A DNA stretch of 62,000 bases from Gnetum montanum. Lineage: Eukaryota; Streptophyta; Gnetopsida; Gnetales; Gnetaceae. A model generated the notes under the pieces. It was not told where the DNA came from. It did no database searches and saw nothing but the letters and a program-made list of their open reading frames with translations. The DNA lies in the NCBI GenBank assembly GCA_015680685.1, contig MNCI01002656.1:127910-189909 (forward strand), in the 5' to 3' direction. Positions 46,976-56,746 of this stretch are shown here, one piece after another. The position numbers were made by a program, and so were the translations under genes. Each line of letters starts with the position of its first letter. The stretch's first letter is position 1.

Positions 46976-47317
46976 ATGACTACAGGTTACGATAGCACAG
47001 TAGCTCTAAAGATCACGATGACCACAGTATCTGCTTTTTTATCTTATTTCCGTCGATCGTCTGCGTCGAAGATAAACGCTGGATTTACTCTTGGATATCC
47101 TTTATATGCAGCTATTACAGACAATAACAAGAGAAACGAATTCTGCTTGAACTACGGGCGTGTGGCGAATGATGTTCCATCAGCAGTAAAGGTCATGGAG
47201 CTACTAAAGTCGCAAGGCATTAACCACTTGAAGTTGTACGACACAGATCAGATCGCGTTGTTCTGCGTGCTTTGGGAGGCTCCGCAATCCAAGTTACGGT
47301 CGCTCTACCCAACCCAA
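46976..47317 (+). pseudogene. N-terminal fragment of a GH17 glucan endo-1,3-beta-glucosidase
   Basis: The frame carries FCLNYGRVANDVPSAVKVME and LLKSQGINHLKLYDTD (about 47140-47250), the conserved first strand/helix of plant GH17 enzymes, where NYGRVANNLPS and KLYDTD are family hallmarks. After a frameshift near 47255-47260 the homology continues in another frame as VLRALGGSAIQVTVALPN (47260-47313), then stops abruptly where LTR sequence begins. Only about 60 residues of a catalytic domain that normally exceeds 300 remain, and the catalytic glutamates are absent. Intact members hydrolyse callose-type glucans in the apoplast. The upstream ~50 codons do not look like a good signal peptide. Confidence 0.8.
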
Positions 47318-47418
47318 CGAATATGACGTACTTGGACTCGAGTATAACGTACTTGGACGCCTCTACCCAACCCAACGAATATGACGTACTTGGACTCGAG
47401 TATAACGTACTTGGACGC
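47303..47418 (+). repeat. perfect 58-bp tandem duplication across the GH17/LTR junction
   Basis: Copies at 47303-47360 and 47361-47418 are identical and each includes the end of the GH17 homology (CTCTACCCAACCCAACG) and the start of LTR homology (GACGTACTTGGACTCGAG). The duplication must have happened after the junction formed. Confidence 0.9.
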
Positions 47419-47817
47419 CTCGCGTTACATGAGTGGAAATAAAAATCGGATTACTTTCATCGTTGCAACATCCACTTAGATATATTATTGCTTTTAATTG
47501 CTTAAATGTTTGCTGTTTGCCTTTGTTAACGATTTCATTTAGTGCTCTTTATTATTCCTATTATTAAGCAAAATGAGTGTAGCTAATTGTGAGCGCTTAC
47601 GTGTAATTACTTGGTAATCCAACAGTGTATGGTTGGTAAGCCTAGTGACGTGCACTTGGCAATCTTAACAATAGTTACACGAAGTTTAAGACATGTGCAA
47701 ATGATTAGGAACGGATACTCATTGCATGTAGGCTAGTTTAGATTTTACTTTTCACTGTTAATTAGCTTAATTAATCAATCTCTTAATTATAATTAAGAGT
47801 AGCTTAAGGTTAGTCAA
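47318..47817 (+). mobile_element. truncated A-type LTR next to element C
   Basis: The R/U5 part of an A-type LTR is recognisable (TACTTGGTAATCCAACAGTG, CCTAGTGACGTGCACTTGGC, GCATGTAGGCTAGTTTAGAT). It lacks U3 and the 3' end and abuts the truncated 5' LTR of element C head to tail. Confidence 0.65.
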
Positions 47818-48444
47818 CATCAGTAATTGTATGGAACCTTTGTTCGAGTGTGATGTACTTGGAGACACACGATCAGTAATAAAGATCGAGATCACTTCAT
47901 CATTGTAGCATTCACCTAGTTTTTAATTGCTTAATTGTTAATTATTATTTATTGTTTTCTTAGTTAATATTTCTGTATTGTTATTTACTATTCATGTTGT
48001 TAATGCAGAATGGGTACATCTTAATCACAAACATTTAAGTGTGACTACTTGGTAACCAAGTAGCATATCTAGTAGTGCTCAAGTAATATGTGCTTGGTAA
48101 CCTAAGAAGTAGTACTAGGTCCAAGATGCATGTGGATGATTAAAGATAGATCTCATTGCACTTAGGCTAGTTGAGATTTTATTTTCCATCATCTATTAGT
48201 TCACTCAAGTTATTTCCTATTGACTTTAGTAGTAGCACAGTAATTAGGAATCACATCATACACCTCACTCTGGACTAAACCATACGTGACAAAGTAAATA
48301 CTAGTCCAAGTAGGAAGATAGTGAATTGCAATCAACATATAACTATCTAGGTGTCATAACTAGTCTGTCCATAGAGTTTGATCGAATTGCACATACATGC
48401 TCGTATTTGTATGGTTGAGCATAGAGGTACCTCGCCACTCATCA
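47818..48444 (+). mobile_element. 5' LTR of element C (U3 missing)
   Basis: It aligns with 56140-56746 of the right LTR and ends CACTCATCA. The U3/TATA part (first ~235 bases of the right LTR) is absent. Confidence 0.85.
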
Positions 48445-48445
48445 T

Positions 48446-48463
48446 TGGTGCTGTTGCCAGGGA
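48446..48463 (+). promoter_or_regulatory. primer binding site of element C (tRNA-Asp type)
   Basis: TGGTGCTGTTGCCAGGGA lies one base after the LTR end. It differs from the complement of the plant tRNA-Asp 3' end by three transitions. Confidence 0.85.
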
Positions 48464-48550
48464 CGGTGCTAATTATCTAGATTAGTTATATCATATAAGA
48501 TCACTGTAATAAAGTATTAACGATATATCTTTTAGAAAGGAAGTTATCTC

Positions 48551-50656
48551 TCACAAGACAATGTTCATGGAACATCTAGTGAGGCAATTCATTGGAGAAC
48601 CAATGCAATTTATGACAATGAAGAAGTTTGGAGTACTCAATCTTATGCAGGAGTTTCATATGTTCATGGATCCCCCAACGATACTCAAGGACTCTTGTCA
48701 TCCAACTTAGACACCTTTAGTGAGGATGGAACATCCCATAGAATGAGCGGGCCCATAAGACCTAGGACCTTCTCAATGGTTAGCAAGAGTACATCAGGGG
48801 ATGATTGGGAGACTTATAAAAGTCATGATGAGTCTTCTAGTTCCCTCTCTTCCTTTGCCCTTTCAACATTAGGTTGTGACATGAATGACTATTTCTCAAG
48901 GGGTCAATGTAGAAATAAAAATTGAGCCTACAGGCAAAGTTAAGAATGCCAACATGAACAAAGACAACATCGTTCCAACTCACAAACTCATAACTTATTT
49001 AGTGACGATGAAGCCCTATTGGCCACTAAGAGCCTAATGCATATATAAGAGACTGTTCAAATATCTCGTAGGCATAGTAAGGAAAGTAGTCTACCCAAGC
49101 TTGACTTAAACAACTTTCCCAAGTTTTCAGGAGGCTATGATTTAGATTCACAACATCATTTACAAGCCTTCTATGATGACTGTGCATGGAATAATATTGA
49201 TAATGGGTGGCAAAGACTTAAGCTCTTTCCTATGACACTCGTTGGCCAAGCAAAAGTATGGTATAGGTCTTTAAAACCAAAATCAATTCATCGTTGGCAA
49301 ACAATGGTAGAACTCTTCAATGAAAGATATCAAACCTATGCAAGAGTGTTAGCCTTGAGGAGACAAATCCAAGAGTGGAAACAAGGGCAACATGGACCCT
49401 TGGACATGGCTTTAGAAAGATATTACTCACTATTAAATAACTGCCCAGGCCATGTGTTCTCTGAGGAAAGGCTAATGTATCACATCANGGCCATGTGTTC
49501 TCTGAGGAAAGGCTAATGTATCGCATCATGGATGGGCTTTGTAATGAAATAAGGGAGACCCTAGGGATGTATGTCCCAGGGCAACTATATGAACTACGAA
49601 CCCACCAATTCCAAGAGCTTATTAAGGGGGTAGCAAAAGAAGAAGGAGAAATAGACAAATGAGAGAATGTTAAGAGATCTCAATAGGACCCAACTCTTAA
49701 AGTAACAAAGGTCTATAGTCATGAAGAGGAGAAATTAACTCATTGCGAGGAGATGCAACCATCCCCATCTTTGCCAATACTAAAATCAATCGATGAAATT
49801 GGACAAAGATCAATAAAATGACAGAATGGGTACATGAAAAATGTGGAGAATATGTAAACATTATTAGAGGTAGAACCATGCAAGATCACTCTGACAACTA
49901 GAACAAATAGAGGATGCCAAACTTAGAAATAAGATAGAACACCATTTGATAATCGGAAAGAAGGATTGAAGAAAATAAGGATAGGAGCTCAATTGCAAAT
50001 CATAAGTATCAATGTGATGGTTGTCTGTACGATCACCCCAAAAGCCAATGCCTAGTATTATCACATTTACATGAGCATGGGGAAGGAATGCTACATCCAG
50101 ATTTCATATAGAAGTACCATGTTCACCTATAGTGGCAAAATCCCCAATCGTGGGGGAGGCCATCGCCAACTGCTTATTATGTTCAACACCTTCGTATATC
50201 CCGACACTAAATGCTTATTATGTTCAACATCTTGTTTCTCCAACTGGATCAACATCCTCTGCTTCACCTCATCGTTATCATTCTCCCAAATACTATCAAC
50301 CCATGCCCTCTCCCATGGGATCACCACCTCATGTTCCTTACACTCCTCCTTTCTCTCAATATTTTTATCCTTCACCTTCTTCTACATCACCACTAGTAGT
50401 ACTAGAAGCTTTTGCACCACAACACCAACCAATGAACATTACTTGTGCTACTACTATCAACAATAGTGGGAGTCCTCCACAACATCGAAAGCATCCTTTC
50501 TTTAGGCATGGTCATAGAAAGAGACAACATAGTTTTAAAACCACTGCATCCTCCAACTTAGCACAAATCCAGCACTGTGATGCAGCTTCCTCTTCAAACT
50601 CAAAATCTCCTACTACCTTATCTAGACCACCAATCGATACTCCAACAACCATGTAG
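48551..50656 (+). pseudogene. gag: gag of element C, broken
   Basis: A Ser-rich N-terminal part (48695-48925) leads to the gag core (FSGGYDLDSQHHLQAFYDDC, WQRLKLFPMTLVGQAKVWYR, HGPLDMALERYYSLLNNCPG; about 49080-49530). After the duplicated stretch at 49448-49528 it continues with the rest of the core to about 49660. A zinc knuckle CX2CX3HX4C (CDGCLYDHPKSQC) lies at 50013-50051, and a Pro/Ser/Tyr/His-rich tail at 50132-50656 (YYVQHLVSPTGSTS). Gag would form the particle. The frame is broken by several stops and shifts, one of which is probably an assembly error. Confidence 0.85.
49448..49528 (+). other. 40-bp duplication around a single N: probable assembly join artefact
   Basis: Positions 49448-49487 and 49489-49528 are the same 40 bases with one mismatch (CACATCA versus CGCATCA), separated by a lone N at 49488. 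Together the extra copy and N add 41 bases and break the gag frame at a well-conserved place. Removing them would keep the gag frame open to about 49660. Confidence 0.85.
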
Positions 50657-52340
50657 CCTAATGAATATAACTACATGATGAGGCACATTGATCCTTGCAT
50701 ATCATCTTATGGTCATGGGTGCCATAGTGGGTCAGCTCCTTATCACATGACCACATCTTATAGTCTACCCCACTATGCCTACTTTAATCAAGTGTGTGAA
50801 CCGTAATTTGGGTACATTCCTACCATCACATCAAAAGACACCTAGTGGTTTGGATATGATTGGACCTCAATATTTCCAATATGCATTCCATTTATTAATT
50901 CTTGCCATGATCAAAGGTTCAGTCATGGGGGATACCCCCCATTCTAACCAGTAGAATTAGTAAATGTTTTTCCTTTTCTTTGGTTTTACAATTTTTTTTT
51001 TCCAATTTGTTGTTTTAACTTTTTGAGGGTAATATCATCGGTGAATAAAATAATCATGTGAGTTGTCAATTGAGGTGTGCTCTATGCTATGAAGTCACAA
51101 GTGACTAATTATTTGGATAGTGAGCCCAAACATCGACCCATCCATTCTATTAATAAAAGGTTCTACTCTAGGTACGATGATATTCTTGTCATCATTAAAA
51201 CTTAAAGTAACTTTGTACTCATTATGCCTAGAGTGAAAAATGATGGACTAAGAGGGAATGGATAGAGTGTGACATCAAGGGAACTTGTGGATTCTCTTTG
51301 GTGACATTTGTATGTGCTATCATGCAGCTTGGTTATACTAAAATCCTTGTAGATCTAACGAAAAATGGAAGTAAGAGTAATAAAGGAACTCAATAAAGAA
51401 AATTAATGCTATTCTAGAGGGTATCACTGGAAAGACATGCATCCATGCCTGAAGGTTGGTGGCTTCTTCGGATCACTGTTGGAACTAACAAAGTGCCAAA
51501 GCAGCAAGGCAAAGAAAAAGAAAAGAAAGAAAGAAAAAAAAAACAACAAAGAAAAGATCAAGAAGAATGTGCTATAGAAAAATTCCAAATTACTCCTCCC
51601 TTGTATAAAATGCCAAGAGATCGTACGCCTTATTGTCATGATGCTCTTATGGTTTTCTATCAATGGATGAAACAATGTTAGGTCACTAGTTAGAGGTATG
51701 GACTTGGTCTTGATTTTGGAGTGAAAGGCTAATGATACATTAATCACACCCCACAATCAAGATTCATTGTGCCTAGGGTAAGTTACCTCATGTCCCAATC
51801 TCGGCAATCCCTCCTACGATTTGTTTCACCCCATTGTTCAAGTATTTCTAACTTGTGTCTTGTGTGGCATAGAATTCATACCTCATCACAGTGGTATTTA
51901 ACATGTGTGTGTCTTGTTGCACTTGTGTGGATTGCATTTAACCCTTCTAGTGCCTATGGACATTTTAAGGTGTGGCTACGTAAGGGCATGATAGGTTGGA
52001 GCCTACTTTGGAGAGGATCCACTTGTGTAACTTTTGTAATCTATACTTATTGCATACTACTGCATCATCTTATACCCTCTGAGTACTACATTATTGAATT
52101 CATTATTCCCTTTATCATCATTTCAACCCAAACATTCCTATGAACCACTACATGTCCTTTTTTGCTGAAACTTATCAAAAAGAAATTTATTGTATAATTC
52201 CACTTTATTGCACTTTTGGTGCCTTAATGTGTACTCAACATTACCCCAGATCTTTCAAATTTACCTTAAATTCTTCATTCTTGGCTATGAAAATTGAAAA
52301 AATTTATTGATTTTTCCATGCACCCTATTCTAGAGGAGAC
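50657..52340 (+). other. conserved non-coding block of element C between gag and the U3-like segment
   Basis: It aligns with A (19230-20600), B (33400-34560) and D. Markers are AGTCATGGGGGATACCC (50920-50936), TATTAATAAAAGGTTCTACT (51149-51168), GTGTGACATCAAGGGAACTT (51269-51288) and GTGGATTCTCTTTGG. Frames in it (51424-51756 minus, 51769-52143 plus) have no recognisable domain. Confidence 0.5.
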
Positions 52341-52456
52341 GCGATATTGGGTACCTAGTATTGGGTCCACACTAGCACGTACGTGATATTGGGTACCTAG
52401 TATTGGGTCTGCGCTAGCACGCACGTGATATCGTGTCCATAAAACCTATATACATG
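52341..52456 (+). promoter_or_regulatory. internal U3/TATA-like segment with 42-bp repeats (element C)
   Basis: Two 42-bp units (52341-52382, 52383-52424) read GYGATATTGGGTACCTAGTA then TTGGGTC and a CTAGCACG tail. A third partial unit (GTGATATC) follows at 52425, and then CATAAAACCTATATACATGG with a TATA at 52444-52453. The arrangement mirrors the U3 of GATATC-type LTRs, about 490 bases upstream of the accessory ATG. Promoter function is inferred. Confidence 0.6.
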
Positions 52457-52646
52457 GAACCTTCTGCGCACCTTAAAATCATTTTTAATTGTTCACGCGA
52501 GGGGAGTTATTGCAATTTTCTTCCATGAATTTTCAAGCTTTTGCACCTATCATTTAAACATTAATATCTTGCTCATTAACGTTCCGATTCTTCTCCCGAT
52601 CGAACCTACTTAAACCAAGAGCGTTTAAGTTAGTTGTGGGGGAAGG

Positions 52647-52945
52647 GTATGCTCCAAGTTGTGCATAACTGTTTCAAAATTCACTATTTCCTAAAGGATA
52701 TCATAGGGGAAAGTGATGTTAAGAAATGCTAAGAACTTATGCCAAACTAATTTTTCTTCTTCATCCAAACCATGAAAATTATTTTTGGGCCCAACATTAA
52801 AACTTTTAGGGCGATTTTCTTGAAAATTTCCAAGTCTAAATCACACTAAGAAATGATTGAATTCATTTAAAGGCAATGAGTAAGATATAAGATAATTAAA
52901 TTTTGTTAAATGACCTTACTAACAGTTGATCCTGTGTGATTGCAG
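52647..52945 (+). other. intron-like segment in front of the accessory ORF of element C
   Basis: The candidate donor is GAAGG|GTATGC (GT at 52647). A perfect TACTAAC box lies at 52917-52923, and the acceptor GTGTGATTGCAG|ATG ends at 52945, about 23 bases after the branch A. The ATG of the accessory ORF is the first codon after the AG. Elements A and B have the same layout. Confidence 0.6.
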
Positions 52946-55713
52946 ATGGCCCCTAAACGAGGAAAATAGGGAGGACCCTCTCAAGGTGCATCCAAATGGC
53001 CAAGGAGAGGTAGAGGCCAAGGACCTCTCATGGAGAATGTAGAGCAAGAGGTACAATCATTCAACATTCATCAAGAAACTCTTGTTACTGCACAATCTGG
53101 GCATGCAGAAGGTGGAGAAGGCAGGGCACCTAAATAGGAACAACATCTCACGTTGTTCTTGGAATGCGTTCAGGTGATTTGGGAAAGGTCCACGTCAGCT
53201 ATAGTGATTGTGAAAATCAATTTTGGACCCTTTGCTAAATTTTCCCTTGAGTCAGTCAGAGATCAACTCAAAGGATCTCTACTGTGGCCTGTTCTCTTGG
53301 AGAGTGGTGAATGGTATTTAGGGGGGACTTACCAATTTTGGCATAATAAAGAAAAAGGCACCACTACTGACATTGGTGGGATTTTATTTGATTTCTTTGC
53401 TAAGGCCATTTTAGAAGTTCTGAACCTTCCAAATGCAAGGCCCAAAGTTTCTCATCTATCCACTCACTTCGATGCTGATGCATGAAAAATATGGTTGAAG
53501 AGGGCAAACGACAAGGAAGATAAAACATATGGGGAGCTCATCCTTGAAAAGAGAATCTATTTCAAAATTGGCACCTGTCACATCTTCCCAACAAAAGGAC
53601 TAAACAAGATTTCCACCTATGCGACCAGAGGAAGTGTAATCTTGATGGGCAAGATTGATGCCAACCTACCCCAGTTATATCTCAAAAAAATATTGAGGCA
53701 GTTTGAGGAACGTAAGATAGAAAAGTTTGCATTGCCTTTTCCTTGTCTAATCAGGAAGCTATCCTAGCATGTTGAAATTCTAGGGTACACTAATGACGTC
53801 CTTAGAAACTCTTAAAATGCCTCATATGTTGAATTACTGAAGCCACTAGCATCAAGGAAAGATGCTGGTGAGACACTGGAGCCTGAGCAAGAGTAGATAG
53901 TTGGGCCCACTACACCTCAAACAGCTGGGCCTAGCCAACTTCTAAACATGAGGCCTAGTCAATAACAAAAAGTAGGGCCAAGCACGTAGCCCACAGGCTA
54001 GCAAGACCAATTGCCATTACCGTAGCAAGATTATTGACCATTGATGAGGCATCTCAGGGCCATCACAAAAATAGTCAATTGGGGAAAGTCATGATGATGC
54101 TAACCTCTTTAAGGTCATTGATGATGCTATATAGTCCACGATCTCAATTGATCATGCACGAGGTGAGGTTTCTATACAAAAAAGAGTAAGAGAATCACAT
54201 TGGTAATAACAGATCTCTGGAAACACTGCATCTTTTCAAGTGCAATGAGAAATTAGTGAAGGTGCCACAGTAGTGATCATGCAACACTAGGATGTAGCTA
54301 GAGTAGTAGAAGTGGTTATAGGCCACATCAAAGAATCATTTAATGTTCCTATTGTGCCATCAATGGACCTCACAAGAGCACACAATGCTCAAGTCCTTGG
54401 TGGCCCCTCAATGACTCTTATGGAACATGAGGATGCTTTGGATTAGTTCCTATAAATAGGACAAGTGATGATGTCATTGTTTGACATCCCTTAAGATGTC
54501 ACAGTAGTGTAATCAAGCCTCATTTCCACAAAGAGAAAGCTGGTCATGGTAGAGGTTAGGGCTGAACATGCTAAGGACGAGTTGAGAAGACTCTAAGAGA
54601 AGGTCATCACCTTGCAAGCCACACAACAGGATCTATTCCAACTTATCCTAGCCGACCAACTAGAGTCATTTCAGATGGAGCAATTGAATAAACTATTAGA
54701 AGAGAATAAAAGGGTGGCAAGGGAAAAATAGAAGGCTAATTGGAATGCTTCAAAGTCACAGGCCTAAATGTATGCACATGCCAAAGCACTCAAGGCCTTA
54801 TAAGAAGAAAATAAACTCCTTACCATTGATAATATCTAGTTGACCACAATTGAAAAATAAAAAAAATGTTCTTGAGGAGAATTTTCAACAAATGCAAGAA
54901 CAATTAATAAGGATCAACTAGGACATGAATCGCTTATCCAGAGAAAACATGACCCTCTCAATGAAGGAGGTATGTGTGATCCATCAGAAGATGACCATTG
55001 AAATAAGCACATGGCAGAATGAAGCTAAGCGACATAAAAAGTTGAAGGAAAATTTTCGAGACCAGGTGGGGATGTACAAGCAGATCATTGAAAAAAATCC
55101 ATATGGCCAAGATCCATATCAACACTCTCAATGCTTAGAATGCTGACTGGTGAGCCATATTGGGTAATTATGCCTTTATCCACCAAGAAAAACTAAAGAG
55201 CTGGGAACTATAGATCTAGAATCTCATTGAATACATGGAGTTGGCAAACCTTTAGTATGCCAACTTAGCCATGTTAACAGTAGGATGCCCAAGGATAGAG
55301 TTGGAAAAGAAAGTAGCTGCCACCTATGTCAGATATGAAGTAGAATTTGTTGAACACAAAAATACACTACAAAAATTAGAGGTAGAAAATTCTAAGTTAG
55401 AGGTGGTTAAATCCAACTACCAAGGTTAGAAAGATGTTGCAATAGATTTGGCTCAATGGCCCACGGATTATTAAGAATGTAGAGACAAAGCTAGAGCCTA
55501 TGAAGAGGAACGACGGTTGTTTTCACAACTACCATGTCCATGGGAGGTGTTGACTCCATCAAATATTAGAACATTAGCATGGATAGCACATGATCCTTGA
55601 ATCAAAGAAGAAAGCTTCAAGCGCTCCTTCAGAGGTATTCATTTCTAAAGCCTAGAGCACTAGATAAGGGAAAGAAGCCCATGGAGGAGCCAGCACCACC
55701 AAGGACCACATGA
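52946..55713 (+). pseudogene. accessory ORF of element C (env position), unknown function, broken
   Basis: The longest copy, about 920 codons. It starts MAPKRGK, followed by a short basic/Gly-Gln-rich stretch. The first core (53153-53485) has IVKINFGPFAKFSLESVRDQ, SGEWYLGGTYQFWHN and an Ile/Leu-rich helix region. The second core (53495-53767) has KTYGELILEKRIYFKIGTCH, IFPTKGLNKISTYATRGSVI and FALPFPCLIRKLS. A GPSQ-type linker (about 53905-54010) leads to long Lys/Glu/Leu-rich heptad-like stretches (about 54560-55140) and a conserved block (YMELANLxYANLAMLT, about 55235-55285). The frame ends at TGA 55711-55713. In-frame stops are mostly TAG, first at codon 8, plus TGA and TAA and some shifts. 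It is homologous to the ORFs in A and B. I recognise no enzyme motif. An env-region or structural accessory protein is the best guess. Confidence 0.75.
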
Positions 55714-55884
55714 GTTCTAACAATTTTGTATTTTGTATTCTGTGTTGGTATCCCAATTTTGTTTTGTTTAATTCCACATTACGACATGATATAATTCATA
55801 GTTATTCCATAATCCCATACCTATCCACTGTGTAATCAAATAAACTCATTCTCATTTTGATTGTTTGACTCGAGGATGAGTTGT

Positions 55885-55902
55885 TATTTAGTTGTGGGGG
55901 TA
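55885..55902 (+). promoter_or_regulatory. polypurine tract of element C
   Basis: TTAGTTGTGGGGGTA directly precedes the TGATGA start of the 3' LTR, as in A and D. Confidence 0.8.
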
Positions 55903-56746
55903 TGATGAATCATGATTTGCTCGGTCTTGATATTAAATACTTGATATCGGGTATGTGATATTGTAGCCTAGATAATGATATCAAATACACAATATCGTGA
56001 TTCCTATGTCGGCCTATAGATATAGCACTTAGGCACATAGGAAGGGAGTCTTTTTGGTAAGTCTTTAGGGTCAAGTTTTTTTTTTTCAGTTTTCAGTTAG
56101 TTTTTAGTTCTCTCCCAAGTGCATGCTTGTAGTGTGATGTTTGTAATTGTATGAAACCTTTGTTCGAGTGTGACGTACTTGGACACACACACAATCAGCA
56201 ATAAAGATCGAGATTACTTCATCATTGTAGCATTCACTTAGTCTTTAATTTTTAATTGTTAATTATTATTTATTATTTTCTTAGTTAATATTTCATTATC
56301 ATTATTTACTATTCTTTTTGTTAATGTGGAATGGATACATCTTAATCACAAAAATTTAAGTGTAACTACTTGGTAACCCAGTAGCGTATCTAGTGGTGCT
56401 TAAGTAATATGTGCTTGGTAACCCTAGAAGTAGTACAAGAGGTCTAAGATGTGTGTGGATGATTAAGGACAGATGCTCATTGCATTTAGGCTAGCTAAGA
56501 TTTTATTTTCCATCATCTATTAGTTCACTAAAGTTATTTCCTATTGAATTTAGGAGTAGCACAGTAATTAGGAATCACATCATACACCTCACTTTGGATT
56601 AAATCATATGTGATAAAGCAAGTACTAGTCCAAGTGGGAAGACAGTGAACTGCTATCAATGTTTAACTATCTAGGTGTCATAACTAGTCCATCTATGGAG
56701 TTCAATCGGATTAAGTTTGAGCTTAGGGGTACCTCACCGCTCATCA
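55903..56746 (+). mobile_element. 3' LTR of element C
   Basis: The 844-bp LTR is bounded by TGATGA/TCATCA. U3 holds GATATC-type repeats (about 55926-56003: TTGATATCGGGTATGTGATA, GATATCAAATACACAATATC), then a TATA-like stretch (GGCCTATAGATATAG, 56013-56027), then R/U5. Confidence 0.9.

Larger units (their letters stand above)
47818..56746 (+). mobile_element. element C: non-autonomous Ty3/gypsy element, 5' LTR truncated
   Basis: The left LTR (47818-48444) and right LTR (55903-56746) match from GTAATTGTATGRAACC to TCATCA. Inside are a PBS, gag, a non-coding block, a U3-like segment, an intron-like segment, the accessory ORF and a polypurine tract. There is no pol. The left LTR lacks U3, so the copy has lost its own 5' promoter, and a left target duplication cannot be tested. 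The organisation equals that of element A. Confidence 0.85.
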
